Position numbers and translations under genes: made by a program. From Methylobacterium sp. 2A (GTDB lineage Bacteria; Pseudomonadota; Alphaproteobacteria; Rhizobiales; Beijerinckiaceae), in NCBI RefSeq assembly GCF_009806555.1, contig NZ_VUOK01000021.1, positions 248,001-312,000 on the forward strand: 64,000 nucleotides of DNA, written 5' to 3'. Below the pieces are notes generated by a model, which was not told the origin of the DNA, made no database searches, and saw only the letters and a program-made list of their open reading frames with translations. Positions 35,481-44,521 of the stretch are shown here, piece after piece; the first letter of the stretch is position 1; every line of letters starts with the position of its first letter.

Positions 35481-36593
35481 TCAAGGCTTCGTGGGCTTGG
35501 GCGTCGGCGTCTGCGTCCCGGGGATCGGATCCTTCGCCTCGCCCACCGGCAGATTCACCGCCACCGTCGGGTGCGCCAACTCCGGATAGGGCTCGATCAC
35601 GTTGGCGCCGTTGAGCGGCTTGTTGGCGCCGTTGTGGCAGGTGGCGCAGTTGATCTTCGGCGCGTCCCCGAGTGCCCCGAGGCGGTTGCGCGGGAAGGTT
35701 GAGGTCAGCGGCGTCATGTAGTCCTGGTTGAGGTCCCGCACCATGCGGATGCCGTACCAGGCATGGACGCGGTTCGGCGTGCTCGTGTCCCACTGCGCCA
35801 CCGAGCGGGTGTTGTGGCAGAAGGTGCAGTTCACGCCGAGCGATTGCGACATGCTGATCATGATCGCAAACGTCTTCTCCGCATCCTGGATCGGCTTGCC
35901 CTTGGTCTCGGGCAGCGCCGTGGTGGCGTTGACCCGGACGGCATCCTCCGACGTCTCCTTGTGCTGGTAGAAGGCCTGATAGACGTCGTAGGGCAGCGAG
36001 GTATTGCCGACCTCAGCTGAGGCGAGGTTCTGGCTGTTGTTGCGCGGGATGAAGCGCCCGGCCCCCTGGACCGGATGGTCGAACCAGATATTGGCCGGCA
36101 CCGGATTGCCCCGGTGGCAGGTGTAGCAGGTCACGCCGGCCTGATGGACGTGGTTCTCCTTCCAGGACGCATTGATGTACTGGGTCATCTGCAGCATGCG
36201 GCGGGCGACGCGCTTCTGATAGAGCTCGTCGGAGGCCATGTTCTCGGTGCTGTGGCAGTAGGTGCAACCCTGCTGCGGCGCGACCCATTCGGTGATCGAG
36301 ACCATCACGCGGTTGAATTGCTCGGCCGAGAGATCGCCCAGAACCTGCACGTTCTCGTAGACGGCCGAAGCCTTCTCGCCGCCGGCTTCTGCGGGATCGG
36401 CCGGGGCCGGCGCCCGGTTGGCTTCCGCCAGCGCCTCGTTGCCGGCCCGGGTGCGGATCAGGTCCATGCCCGTCCCGCGGAAGCCGGTCTGCTTGACCGC
36501 CATGGGCGGGTGGGTCCAGCCCGCGCCGCCGAACATCGCGATGGTGAGGAACAGCGCCAGCGCCCCGCCGACCACCGCCAGAATCGTCTTCAT
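35481..36593 (-). CDS. pufC: Photosynthetic reaction centre tetrahaem cytochrome c subunit
   Basis: This 370-residue protein donates electrons to the oxidised special pair on the periplasmic side. Four CXXCH haem sites are intact at residues 110-114, 156-160, 256-260 and 316-320. Family blocks QTGFRGTGM and YTCHRGN are present. The N-terminus (MKTILAVVGGALALFLTIAM) is hydrophobic but has no lipobox cysteine, so it should be anchored by an uncleaved helix rather than by lipid as in Blastochloris. It is the last puf gene, 10 nt after pufM. A Pro/Thr-rich tail ends the protein. Confidence 0.96.
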   Translation of the reverse strand: MKTILAVVGGALALFLTIAMFGGAGWTHPPMAVKQTGFRGTGMDLIRTRAGNEALAEANRAPAPADPAEAGGEKASAVYENVQVLGDLSAEQFNRVMVSITEWVAPQQGCTYCHSTENMASDELYQKRVARRMLQMTQYINASWKENHVHQAGVTCYTCHRGNPVPANIWFDHPVQGAGRFIPRNNSQNLASAEVGNTSLPYDVYQAFYQHKETSEDAVRVNATTALPETKGKPIQDAEKTFAIMISMSQSLGVNCTFCHNTRSVAQWDTSTPNRVHAWYGIRMVRDLNQDYMTPLTSTFPRNRLGALGDAPKINCATCHNGANKPLNGANVIEPYPELAHPTVAVNLPVGEAKDPIPGTQTPTPKPTKP

Positions 36594-36603
36594 GACGGCC
36601 TCC

Positions 36604-37584
36604 TCACGGCCTCGGGCCGGGTGCGAGATGGGCGGGATCCACGATCGGGCCGTAGACCTGCGGATAGGCGGGGGCGACGTGGTGCTTGACGGCCCAGAGG
36701 TACCAGTTGTCGACCACGGTGCCGGTGAGCAGGATGCCGATGCCGCCGGTCAGCGTGGTCAGCACCGCGAACCACCATGCCCAGCGGTGGATCGACTCCA
36801 TCGTGGCGTTGAAGCCCATGGTCCAGCGCCAGAACAGGGCGGCGCGCTCGGTGGCGGTGCCGCGATCGACGATCTGGTCGATCTCGCGCTCGGCGCCGTA
36901 GCGCGAGCAGGCCAGGATGGTGCCCCCGTGCATCGCGAACAGCAACGTCGATCCGTAGAGGAACGTGATCGAGAGCATGTGGAACGGGTTGTAGAACAGG
37001 TTGCCGTAGCGGAGCGAGAAGGCCGCGGTCCAATCGAGGTGCGGGAAGATCCCGAACGGCACCGCCTCCGACCACGAACCCATCAGCAGCGGCCGAATGA
37101 AGCCGAGGACGAGGTAGAGCCAGATCGCCGACGCGAAGGCCCATGGCACATGGGTCCCGAGGCCGAGCGCGCGCGCACGCCGGTAGAGGTGAACCCACCA
37201 GAGCAGGATGGCCGCGGTGAGGAAGAAGCCGGCGATCAACCACCAGCCGCCCTCGTTGAGCGGCGGCAGGACCTTCAACCCGTATTTCGGCAGGGGCGGC
37301 TCCAGGGCGAGCCACGGCAATTGCCGCACGAACTGGACCGGATCCCAGTTCACCGAGGCCCACATGTTGAGCCCGATGATCTCGAAGGCGATCACCCCGC
37401 AGGTGATCGACAGCGCCGCGATATAGCCGATATAGATCGGCCCGACTTGGGAATTGCCGATGAGCCCGAACAGGTAGCTGTTGAACGGCTTGCCGATCCG
37501 ATCATCGACGGCGACCGGCACGCCGTGCTCCGGCTTCAGCGGGCGCACCTGAACCTGCGTGAAGATGTTCTGGTAATAGGCCAT
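36604..37584 (-). CDS. pufM: Photosynthetic reaction centre M subunit
   Basis: This 326-residue membrane protein has five transmembrane helices and binds, with PufL, the bacteriochlorophylls, bacteriopheophytins, quinones and iron. Conserved blocks are [32 protein letters not shown], split here as FPHLDW and NPFHMLSI, which hold the bacteriochlorophyll-ligating His. AMHGGTILA holds an iron-ligand His, and [12 protein letters not shown] the second. The Glu iron ligand lies in the EREIDQI region. Length fits the family. It is 77 nt downstream of pufL. Confidence 0.97.
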   Translation of the reverse strand: MAYYQNIFTQVQVRPLKPEHGVPVAVDDRIGKPFNSYLFGLIGNSQVGPIYIGYIAALSITCGVIAFEIIGLNMWASVNWDPVQFVRQLPWLALEPPLPKYGLKVLPPLNEGGWWLIAGFFLTAAILLWWVHLYRRARALGLGTHVPWAFASAIWLYLVLGFIRPLLMGSWSEAVPFGIFPHLDWTAAFSLRYGNLFYNPFHMLSITFLYGSTLLFAMHGGTILACSRYGAEREIDQIVDRGTATERAALFWRWTMGFNATMESIHRWAWWFAVLTTLTGGIGILLTGTVVDNWYLWAVKHHVAPAYPQVYGPIVDPAHLAPGPRP

Positions 37585-37661
37585 GGCCTGCCCTCCCCCG
37601 GGAGTGCCGCACGCCGGGCGCGGCGCGCATCATCCGTTTCGACGTGGCTTCCGTCCGTCGC

Positions 37662-38486
37662 TCATCGCCAGACCGGCAGGTTGAGCCACCAGCCCCACCA
37701 TTGCGGCCAGCCCTGCGTCCAGAACGGACCGCTGATCACGATGCAGACCGCGCTCCAGAACCCCGCCGACAGGGCCAGGAACAGACCGAGGCGGTGCACG
37801 CCCAGGGTTCCGATCGAGTAGCCGATCGTGTCGCGGAAGAACGTGTCCTCGTGCTCGGGCGTCTTGACGGTCTCGCCCTTCTTCGGGTTCGTCGCCGAGA
37901 GGATCAGGCCGCCGTGCATGGCCAGCGCCAGCGTCGTGGTGAAGAAGAACGTCACGGCCAGCATGTGCGCCGGGTTGTAGTGGAAGTGGAGATACTGATA
38001 TCCGGTGTTCGACACCCAATCGAGGTGGCTGAGGATGCCGTAGGGGAAGCCGTAGCCCCAGGCGCCCATCAGGAACGGGCGGATCACCTCCAGCGTGAAA
38101 TAGGCAAAGATCGCCATGCCGAAGGCGACCGGCACGTGATAGCCGATGCCGAGCTTGCGGCAGATCTCGACCTCGCGCAGCGCCCAGGACACGAACGAGC
38201 CCAGCGCGCACATGGTGATGATCTGCCAGAGGCCGCCGTCCTTCAACGGCGCGAGCCTCAAGCCGTAGCTGATATCCGGCGGCGCGATATTGATCTGCCA
38301 GATGTTCCAGGTCGGCCCGATCGCCGCGCCGTAGATGACGAGCGCGGTGCCCAGCACCGTGAAGAACATCCCGACCACGCCGAAGAAGCCGACGAAGAAC
38401 GGCCCGACCCAGAAGTCGAACAGGTCGCCGCCGAGCAGGGTGCCGCCGCGAATCCTGTATTTGCGCTCGAAGCTCAGCATCGCCAT
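37662..38486 (-). CDS. pufL: Photosynthetic reaction centre L subunit
   Basis: This 274-residue protein has five transmembrane helices. Bacteriochlorophyll-ligating His154 and His174 and iron-ligating His191 and His231 are all in place, one residue offset from Rhodobacter numbering. Blocks include [20 protein letters not shown] and [11 protein letters not shown]. The N-terminus [20 protein letters not shown] is typical. A stable hairpin lies just upstream, between pufA and pufL. Confidence 0.97.
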   Translation of the reverse strand: MAMLSFERKYRIRGGTLLGGDLFDFWVGPFFVGFFGVVGMFFTVLGTALVIYGAAIGPTWNIWQINIAPPDISYGLRLAPLKDGGLWQIITMCALGSFVSWALREVEICRKLGIGYHVPVAFGMAIFAYFTLEVIRPFLMGAWGYGFPYGILSHLDWVSNTGYQYLHFHYNPAHMLAVTFFFTTTLALAMHGGLILSATNPKKGETVKTPEHEDTFFRDTIGYSIGTLGVHRLGLFLALSAGFWSAVCIVISGPFWTQGWPQWWGWWLNLPVWR

Positions 38487-38528
38487 GGCGGCTGCTCCCC
38501 AGTCAGGCCGAAGAAGGACACAAGCGGT

Positions 38529-38554
38529 GACCGCGGCCCTCGCGCGCCGCGGTC
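38529..38554 (-). promoter_or_regulatory. pufA-pufL intercistronic mRNA hairpin
   Basis: GACCGCGGC and GCCGCGGTC form a perfect 9-bp GC stem with an 8-nt loop in the 79-nt gap between pufA and pufL. A GGTCCGGACC palindrome adjoins it. In Rhodobacter a hairpin at this place protects pufBA mRNA from 3' decay and makes antenna protein exceed reaction centre. The same role is inferred here. Confidence 0.7.
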
Positions 38555-38565
38555 CGGACCGGCAC

Positions 38566-38757
38566 TCAGGCCGGCATCTGCGGCAGGGCGAGCGTGATCG
38601 TGTTCGCGGCCGCCTTGTTGTTCCTCGGCCCGTCCAGCCAGTTGAACCGGTCGGTCGAGAGCAGGATGAAGTGGATCAGCAGCGCCAGGATGAAGAGGAA
38701 GGTGAACAGAGCCACCAGCGTGCGGCGCGGATCGAACAGCAACCAGACCTTGTGCAT
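38566..38757 (-). CDS. pufA: Light-harvesting complex 1 alpha polypeptide
   Basis: This 63-residue single-helix antenna protein starts [20 protein letters not shown]. The bacteriochlorophyll-ligating His lies in [20 protein letters not shown], a standard LH1-alpha C-terminal motif. It forms alpha-beta pairs with PufB in the ring round the reaction centre. It is 10 nt downstream of pufB. Confidence 0.95.
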   Translation of the reverse strand: MHKVWLLFDPRRTLVALFTFLFILALLIHFILLSTDRFNWLDGPRNNKAAANTITLALPQMPA

Positions 38758-38767
38758 TCGAGCCTCC

Positions 38768-39004
38768 TCAGCCGATCATCGTGACGAGGGCGTGGGCCGC
38801 ATCGCGGACGCCCTCGAGCGAGGCGTAGCCCTGCGGTCCAGGGAGCCACGGACGCCACAGCCAGACGAGGATGTGGGCGACCACGGCGATCGCCGTGAAG
38901 ATGAGGAAGCTCGTCAGGAAGATCGCGTGGAACTCCTTGGCTTCCGGTTCCGTCAGCCCGGACAGGCTGCTCGGTCTTTCTGTAGTGACGGGTCCACTCG
39001 CCAT
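38768..39004 (-). CDS. pufB: Light-harvesting complex 1 beta polypeptide, with C-terminal extension
   Basis: This 78-residue antenna protein has the LH1-beta signature [20 protein letters not shown], a single helix with the bacteriochlorophyll-binding His in [16 protein letters not shown], and PQGYA where most family members end. About 17 further residues follow ([17 protein letters not shown]), amphipathic and periplasmic in the usual topology. Standard LH1-beta is about 48-55 residues, so this is long. It is the first antenna gene, downstream of pufQ and a long inverted repeat. Confidence 0.94.
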   Translation of the reverse strand: MASGPVTTERPSSLSGLTEPEAKEFHAIFLTSFLIFTAIAVVAHILVWLWRPWLPGPQGYASLEGVRDAAHALVTMIG

Positions 39005-39119
39005 CGTTCAGACCTCCGTGTGTTGGCCGCGCCTCTGGCGAAGCGCGACGGGTTCAGCCGTGGGACCTTGCGGCGCCCCCGGCTCGACTTCCCCCGCGTC
39101 ACCGGACGGAAGCGTCTCG

Positions 39120-39164
39120 CTTAGAGCCGTTTCCGATCACGCTGCGATCGGAAACGGCTCTAAG
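39120..39164. repeat. 19-bp perfect inverted repeat between pufQ and pufB
   Basis: Arms CTTAGAGCCGTTTCCGATC and GATCGGAAACGGCTCTAAG are exact inverted repeats with a 7-nt loop. It lies in the 228-bp gap upstream of pufB. It looks like a REP-type palindrome; in the transcript it would form a very stable stem. It may attenuate read-through from bchZ-pufQ or mark an RNA-processing site. Whether it is repeated elsewhere in the genome cannot be seen here. Confidence 0.85.
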
Positions 39165-39232
39165 TCTTTGTTTTGACTCGCCCTCTTGCGCCGAACCGGC
39201 GGCCACTTCGACGGAGAGCGCTCCAAGGCGCG

Positions 39233-39454
39233 TCAGCCCATGAAGGCGAAGGGGATCGCCTGAACCGCCATGGCGCGGGCCTCGCCGAAGACCGAGCGGC
39301 GCGCCGGCGCCATGCCCGGACGGGCGACCTCCCGGGCGGGCCGGAACCGGTTCACCGCCGCGGCGGCGAGGAAGAACGGGTAGGTCGCCGCCAGGATCAG
39401 CCGGAACTGGATCTCTTCCTGGTGCTGGCGCGCGGTCGGGACCATCGTACGCAT
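39233..39454 (-). CDS. pufQ: PufQ-like protein
   Basis: This 73-residue protein lies between bchZ and pufB, the exact place of pufQ in Rhodobacter. A polar N-terminus precedes one hydrophobic helix (FRLILAATYPFFLAAAAVNR). A basic segment and a C-terminus (FGEARAMAVQAIPFAFMG) similar in layout to the PufQ EAR..TP.IF end follow. PufQ is thought to help bacteriochlorophyll delivery to pigment proteins. An AGAGGAGA ribosome-binding site lies 8 nt before the ATG. Sequence similarity is modest, so the assignment leans on position. Confidence 0.7.
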   Translation of the reverse strand: MRTMVPTARQHQEEIQFRLILAATYPFFLAAAAVNRFRPAREVARPGMAPARRSVFGEARAMAVQAIPFAFMG

Positions 39455-39489
39455 CGTCAGGTCTCCTCTGGGTGAAACGGTGAGATGAT

Positions 39490-40956
39490 TCATGCCGGGA
39501 TCCCCCCGGCGAGATCGGCCCGGGCCCGCGCCACATGGGCGGGCGCCACGGCCTCGGATTCGGCGTCCCGCGCTGCGCGCTCGGCGGCGTCGCGCAGGCG
39601 CTTGGCGGCAGAGATCCGGGCGAGCACCGGCTGCGAGTCCACCAGAGCGTCGAGCGCCTGCCGGGCGGCCTCGTCCCAGGGCAGTTCGGCGTGACGGCGG
39701 GCCGGGGTCGCCTCGACCTTGTCCATGTCGCGGGCGAGCGGCAGGATGTGGAAGAGGGTGTCGAACAGGGCGTTGCACACCTCCTGCACGAGGTAGGTCG
39801 CGCCCGCGTAGCCCATGAACGGCGTGCCGGTGTGCCGCCGGATGATCGCCCCAGGGAACGAGGCCGGGACGTAGGTCGCCCGCGCGCCGGATTCGGCGAG
39901 GTACATCCGCTCGTTGAACGAGCCGAACAGAACCAGCGGCGGCTGCGCGGCGATCGCGGCGCGCACGGCGGCGTTGTCGGGCTTCGCCCCGGCCGAGCGC
40001 CCGAAGGCGAAGTGGCAGGGCAGGCCCACCTCGTCTTCGAGGAAGTGGCGCACGCCGCGGGCGTAGGTCTCGGTGGCCACGATGCCGAAGCTCGCGGTCC
40101 CAAAAAAATCCTGCGTCACCGAGCGCCAGAGGTCCCAGACCGGCTTGATCGTGGTGTGGCGCTCCCGCTCGATGAACGGCTCGGGGTCAAGGCCCAGGAT
40201 TGCGCCGAGCGAGCGCAGGAACTTGGTGGTCGAGAAAATCCCGATCGGCGCCTGGAGGTACGGGCGCTCCAGATCCTCGCAGAGCAGCCGGCCGAACTCG
40301 CGGTAGAGGCAGATATTGGCGTCGGCGTTGACGAGCTTCGGCACGTCGGCGAGGTGCGCGCCGAGCGGAAAGGTCAGGTTCACCTCGGCGCCGATCCCCT
40401 CCACCAGCCGCCGGATCTCGGCGAGGTCGGAGGGCATGTTGAACGTGCCGTAGGCCGGGCCGATCAGGTTCACCCGCGGCTTTTCGCCAGGCTTTTTCTC
40501 GGGCCGGGTCGGGATGCCCTTTTTGACGAATTTTTTCGCCCCGTATTCCTGCCAGAGCCAGCGCATGGCCCGGTCGGCCGCCTGCCACTGGTCCTCGTCG
40601 ATGGTGCGGGGCAGGAAGCGCTGGAGGCCGGTCCCCTCCGGAGTCACGCCGCCGCCGATCATCTCGGCGATGGAGCCGGTCACCACCACGCTCGGCTGGC
40701 CCGGATCGAGGGTGGCGTGGGCGCGCTTCATGGCGCCCTCGGTGCCGTGGCGGCCCAACTCTTCCTCGGCGAGGCCGGTGACGACGATCGGCAGTTCGTG
40801 CGGCGGCAGCGCGTCGGTGTAGTGCAGCACCGAGGTGACCGGCAGGTTCTCGCAGCCGACAGGGCCGTCGATGACAACCTGAAGGCCCTTGATCGCCGTG
40901 AAGACGTAGACCGCACCCCAGTAGCCCCCGGCCCTGTCGTGATCGAGGATCAGCAT
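39490..40956 (-). CDS. bchZ: Chlorophyllide a reductase subunit BchZ
   Basis: This 488-residue nitrogenase-MoFe-like subunit pairs with BchY to reduce ring B of chlorophyllide a. The N-terminus [20 protein letters not shown] and [20 protein letters not shown] (with the cluster-region Cys) are typical. [20 protein letters not shown] follows. The ATG overlaps the bchY stop by one base (TGATG), fixing the start. It is fourth in bchCXYZ. Confidence 0.96.
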   Translation of the reverse strand: MLILDHDRAGGYWGAVYVFTAIKGLQVVIDGPVGCENLPVTSVLHYTDALPPHELPIVVTGLAEEELGRHGTEGAMKRAHATLDPGQPSVVVTGSIAEMIGGGVTPEGTGLQRFLPRTIDEDQWQAADRAMRWLWQEYGAKKFVKKGIPTRPEKKPGEKPRVNLIGPAYGTFNMPSDLAEIRRLVEGIGAEVNLTFPLGAHLADVPKLVNADANICLYREFGRLLCEDLERPYLQAPIGIFSTTKFLRSLGAILGLDPEPFIERERHTTIKPVWDLWRSVTQDFFGTASFGIVATETYARGVRHFLEDEVGLPCHFAFGRSAGAKPDNAAVRAAIAAQPPLVLFGSFNERMYLAESGARATYVPASFPGAIIRRHTGTPFMGYAGATYLVQEVCNALFDTLFHILPLARDMDKVEATPARRHAELPWDEAARQALDALVDSQPVLARISAAKRLRDAAERAARDAESEAVAPAHVARARADLAGGIPA

Positions 40957-42485
40957 CACGCCATCTCCCCGATCGGCGTCTTCGGACCTTCGATCTTCGG
41001 ACCCTGGCGGCGCTGCGGCACCTCCTGCCAGACGCCAGCGGCGTGGCCGGTGCCGACGCCCTCGAAGAAGTCGCGCATGGCGTCGAACCGCGCCCTGTTG
41101 CCGAGCGCGGCATTGATCACCGTGGCGAGCGACCCGGCGCCGGCCGCGCCCATCAGCGGACGCGCCGAGATCAGGTTGGTGAAGTAGAGCGCCGGCGTGC
41201 CGCGCTCCTTGGCCCGCTGCACCACCGGCGTCGTGCCGATCGCGAGGTCGGGTTTCAGCGACTCCAAGGCGTGGAGGTCGTCTTCCAGCGAGGCCCGGTA
41301 GCGCACCTCGGTACCGCGGGATTCCAGCCAGTCGCGATCGGCTTCCGACCAGGGCGTGCGCGGGCAGGCGGTGCCGACATACGGCACCTCGGCGCCGCTC
41401 TCGACGAGGAGGCGCGCCACCAGAAGTTCCGAGCCCTCGTAGCCCGAGAGCGTGATCCGGCCCTTGATCGGCATCGCACCGAGTGCGCCGCGGATCCCGG
41501 GCAGGATCCTGTTCTTGGCCGCCTCGACGGTGGCGCGGGGCACGCCGCAGGCCTCGCCGATCCGGTCGAGCCAGTCGGCCGTACCATCGACGCCCACGGG
41601 GGCCGAGCCGACGATCGGGCGGCCCGCCGCCTCGAATTCGCGAAGCGAGGCCGTGTAGAACGGGTGGATCGCCGCCACGGCGGCACAATCGAGGGCGGCG
41701 TAGAGCTCGCGCCATTCCCGGGTCGGCACTACCGGCCCGGCGGACAGCCCCAGCGGCTCAAGCAGCGATCCGATCACCACCGGGTCGGCCGGAAACACTT
41801 CGCCGAGGAGTGCCACGCTCGGGCGCGCCGAGCGGCCGCCGCGAGGCGCCGCGACCGGACCCTGCTCGGCCTCCCCGCGGGCGACCTTCAGCATGGCGCC
41901 GGCCAGCACGTCCTTGGCCTCGGCATGGGTCGGCACGCCGAAGCCCGGCACGTCGATGCCGATCACCCGGACGCCGTCGATTTCTTTTGGGAGCAAACGC
42001 AGCGGAACACCGGATGCGGTGGGCACACAGAGGTTGATGACGACGACGGCGTCGTAATCCTCCGGCTTCGCGGTGGCGTGGACCGCCTCGCGGATGTCCT
42101 CGAACAGCTTGCCGGTGACCAGGGTCTCCGAGTTGAACGGCACGTAGCCGACGCTGCGCTTGGCCCCATAGAAATGCGACGTGAAGGTCAGGCCGTAGAC
42201 GCAGCAGGCGCTCCCGGAGAGGATCGTGGCGGTGCGGCGCATCCGCAGGCCGACCCGGAGCGAGCCGAAGGCCGGGCACATGCTCTGCGGCTGATCGTGC
42301 GGCCCCTGCGGATAGTCTTCGCGGAGCTGCGCCAGCGTCTCCGATAGGCCGGCGGCTTCCGCGGCCGCCCGCATCGCGTCCTTGCCGGCGTGGCAGCCGA
42401 GACCGTCGCCCTCTGTGGCGGCGCGATCGATCGTCGAGGCCACCTGGCGGGCCCGCAGATCGGCGATGTCGAGGGAGACGGCCAT
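40956..42485 (-). CDS. bchY: Chlorophyllide a reductase subunit BchY
   Basis: This 509-residue subunit forms the catalytic heterotetramer with BchZ. Cysteines for the iron-sulphur cluster lie in [23 protein letters not shown] and [12 protein letters not shown]. The C-terminal nitrogenase-like domain has [20 protein letters not shown]. It begins 3 nt after bchX. Confidence 0.96.
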   Translation of the reverse strand: MAVSLDIADLRARQVASTIDRAATEGDGLGCHAGKDAMRAAAEAAGLSETLAQLREDYPQGPHDQPQSMCPAFGSLRVGLRMRRTATILSGSACCVYGLTFTSHFYGAKRSVGYVPFNSETLVTGKLFEDIREAVHATAKPEDYDAVVVINLCVPTASGVPLRLLPKEIDGVRVIGIDVPGFGVPTHAEAKDVLAGAMLKVARGEAEQGPVAAPRGGRSARPSVALLGEVFPADPVVIGSLLEPLGLSAGPVVPTREWRELYAALDCAAVAAIHPFYTASLREFEAAGRPIVGSAPVGVDGTADWLDRIGEACGVPRATVEAAKNRILPGIRGALGAMPIKGRITLSGYEGSELLVARLLVESGAEVPYVGTACPRTPWSEADRDWLESRGTEVRYRASLEDDLHALESLKPDLAIGTTPVVQRAKERGTPALYFTNLISARPLMGAAGAGSLATVINAALGNRARFDAMRDFFEGVGTGHAAGVWQEVPQRRQGPKIEGPKTPIGEMA

Positions 42486-42488
42486 GCC

Positions 42489-43493
42489 TCAGACCTCGTC
42501 GTAGACGACTTCGAGGGACGGCTTGGACACGTGGGCGACGCCGCACATGTCCTCGTGAGTCGCGGGGACCAGGACCACGTCGCGGCCGGTGGTCTCGCTG
42601 GAGAACAGGCCGAGCAGTCCATCCTGCGAGAGCGGCATCGGCCGATGCGGCGCGGCCTCGGCGACGTTGGCGGCGAGTTCCGCGAACAGCGCGCCCCAGC
42701 GCCCGTCCGGCTTGCCGATGATCTCGTAATTGGCGCTCTTGCGCCGGATATCCTCGTCGGCCGGGATCGAGGCCAGGACCGGGATGCCGACGGCCTCCGC
42801 AAAGGCCTGGGCCTCGCCGGTGCCGTCATCCTTGTTGATCACCAGCCCGCCGACGCCGACATTGCCGCCGAGCTTGCGGAAGTATTCGACCGCCGAGCAG
42901 ACGTTGTTGGCGACGTAGAGCGACTGCAGGTCGTTCGAGCCGACGACGATGACCTTCTGGCACATGTCCCGGGCGATCGGCAGGCCGAAGCCGCCGCAGA
43001 CCACGTCACCGAGGAAGTCGAGCAGGACGGAATCGAAGCCCCATTCGTGGAACCCAAGCTTTTCCAGCAGCTCGAAGCCGTGGATGATGCCGCGCCCGCC
43101 GCAGCCGCGTCCGACTTCCGGCCCGCCGAGTTCCATCGCGTAGACGCCGTCGCGCTTGAAGCAGACGTCGCCGATCGCGACCGCCTCGCCGGCGAGCTTC
43201 TTCTTGGTCGAGGTCTCGATGATGGTCGGGCAGGCCTTGCCGCCGAAGAGGAGCGAGGTGGTGTCGCTCTTCGGGTCGCAGCCGATCAGCAGGACCTTCT
43301 TGCCCTGCTGCGCCATCATGTAGCTGAGATTGGCGAGCGTGAACGACTTGCCGATGCCGCCCTTGCCGTAGATCGCGATGATCTGCGTCTCTTTCTTCGC
43401 CGGCACGGTCGAGACGGCATCGGGCTCGATCGCGGCCTCGGCGCGGAGCTGGGTCGCTTGGCTGAGGGCGGCCTTGTTGAGCTGAACGTTCAC
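42489..43493 (-). CDS. bchX: Chlorophyllide a reductase iron protein BchX
   Basis: This 334-residue NifH-like ATPase transfers electrons to BchYZ. The P-loop is IAIYGKGGIGKSF, the switch and cluster Cys residues are in GRGCGGRG and GDVVCGGFGLPIARD, and GCDPKSDTT is the NifH-type nucleotide motif. It overlaps bchC by 4 nt. The N-terminal 35-residue tail is usual for BchX. Confidence 0.97.
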   Translation of the reverse strand: MNVQLNKAALSQATQLRAEAAIEPDAVSTVPAKKETQIIAIYGKGGIGKSFTLANLSYMMAQQGKKVLLIGCDPKSDTTSLLFGGKACPTIIETSTKKKLAGEAVAIGDVCFKRDGVYAMELGGPEVGRGCGGRGIIHGFELLEKLGFHEWGFDSVLLDFLGDVVCGGFGLPIARDMCQKVIVVGSNDLQSLYVANNVCSAVEYFRKLGGNVGVGGLVINKDDGTGEAQAFAEAVGIPVLASIPADEDIRRKSANYEIIGKPDGRWGALFAELAANVAEAAPHRPMPLSQDGLLGLFSSETTGRDVVLVPATHEDMCGVAHVSKPSLEVVYDEV

Positions 43494-44428
43494 GCGGCGT
43501 CCCTCCAGTCGAGGATCATCTTGAGGCAGGCGGGGTCGGTGAAGGCCGTGCGGTAGGCGGCCTCGGCATCGGCCGCGGGCACGCGGTGCGTGATCAAACC
43601 GTCGAGGGAGAGCCGGCCGGCCTCGATCAGCGCCGTCACGGCGACGAGATCCTCCGGCTTGAACTCGGCCGAGATGCGGATCCGGGCCTCGCGCATGAAG
43701 GCTGGCGGGAAGGCGAAGCTCAGCGGCGCCTCGTAGAAGCCCGCGAGCACGATCTCGCCGCCGGGCGCGAGCCGCGCGATCAGCGCGTCGAGGCCCGAGG
43801 CGTCGCCACTGACATCGGTGATCACCGCGTAGTCGCGGCGGGGATCATCCTCGGGGGAGAGGACCGGATAGCCGTGATCACCGGCCCGACGGACCGGATC
43901 CCGCTCCCAGACGGTCGGCGCCGCGCCGGCCGCGCGCGTCAGGCGCGCCAGCAGCCGGCCGAGCACGCCGTGTCCGACGATCAACGGAGTCGCCCCGGGC
44001 CGAATGCCGCCGAGCGCCCGATAGGCCGTCGCCGCGAGGGCGAGGAGACAGGCGGTATCGCCGAGCCCTTCATTGACCGGCACCAGCCGGGTGGCGGGTG
44101 CGACCAGATGCGAGGCGGCACCGCCGAACAGGCCGCGCACCGCGCCGAAGCAGCGGGCGCCGGGTACGAAGACGGTCTGGCCCACCCGGACGGCACCGGC
44201 ATCGTCCGCCTCCACGACCGTGCCGACGGATTCGTAGCCGGGCACCAGCGGGTAGCCCATGCCGGGAAAGGACGGCATGCGGCCCGACCAGAGCAGGCGC
44301 TCCGTTCCGGTGCTGATCCCGCTCCAGGCGATCGCGACGACAGCGTCGGACCCGTCGGCAGGCTCAAGCCTCAGCCGCTGGACCGACAGGTGTTCCGGAC
44401 GTTCGAGGAGGACGGCGAGCGCATCCAT
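43490..44428 (-). CDS. bchC: Bacteriochlorophyllide a dehydrogenase BchC
   Basis: This 312-residue MDR-superfamily enzyme oxidises the 3-hydroxyethyl group of bacteriochlorophyllide a to acetyl. It has the N-terminal GroES-like domain (ISTGTERLLWSGRMPSFPGM, GYPLVPGYESVG) and a Rossmann domain (TPLIVGHGVLGRLLARL). It heads bchCXYZ. Its promoter region carries a PpsR-type TGT-N12-ACA box. Confidence 0.95.
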   Translation of the reverse strand: MDALAVLLERPEHLSVQRLRLEPADGSDAVVAIAWSGISTGTERLLWSGRMPSFPGMGYPLVPGYESVGTVVEADDAGAVRVGQTVFVPGARCFGAVRGLFGGAASHLVAPATRLVPVNEGLGDTACLLALAATAYRALGGIRPGATPLIVGHGVLGRLLARLTRAAGAAPTVWERDPVRRAGDHGYPVLSPEDDPRRDYAVITDVSGDASGLDALIARLAPGGEIVLAGFYEAPLSFAFPPAFMREARIRISAEFKPEDLVAVTALIEAGRLSLDGLITHRVPAADAEAAYRTAFTDPACLKMILDWRDAA

Positions 44429-44482
44429 GGTGGGAATTTCCGCCCTGCTTCAGGCGACTCTCGCAGGAACGATGTCGCTAAG

Positions 44483-44514
44483 TGTCATCCTAGATAGACA
44501 CGTCGGAGCGTCAA
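44483..44514 (-). promoter_or_regulatory. bchC promoter with PpsR/CrtJ box
   Basis: TGTCATCCTAGATAGACA (44483-44500) matches the TGT-N12-ACA operator of PpsR/CrtJ. On the minus strand a -35 TTGACG (44514-44509) and -10 TAGGAT (44492-44487) are spaced 16 bp. The box covers the -10, consistent with repression under aerobic or bright conditions. The bchC start is 55 bp downstream. Confidence 0.75.
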
Positions 44515-44521
44515 GTAGAAC

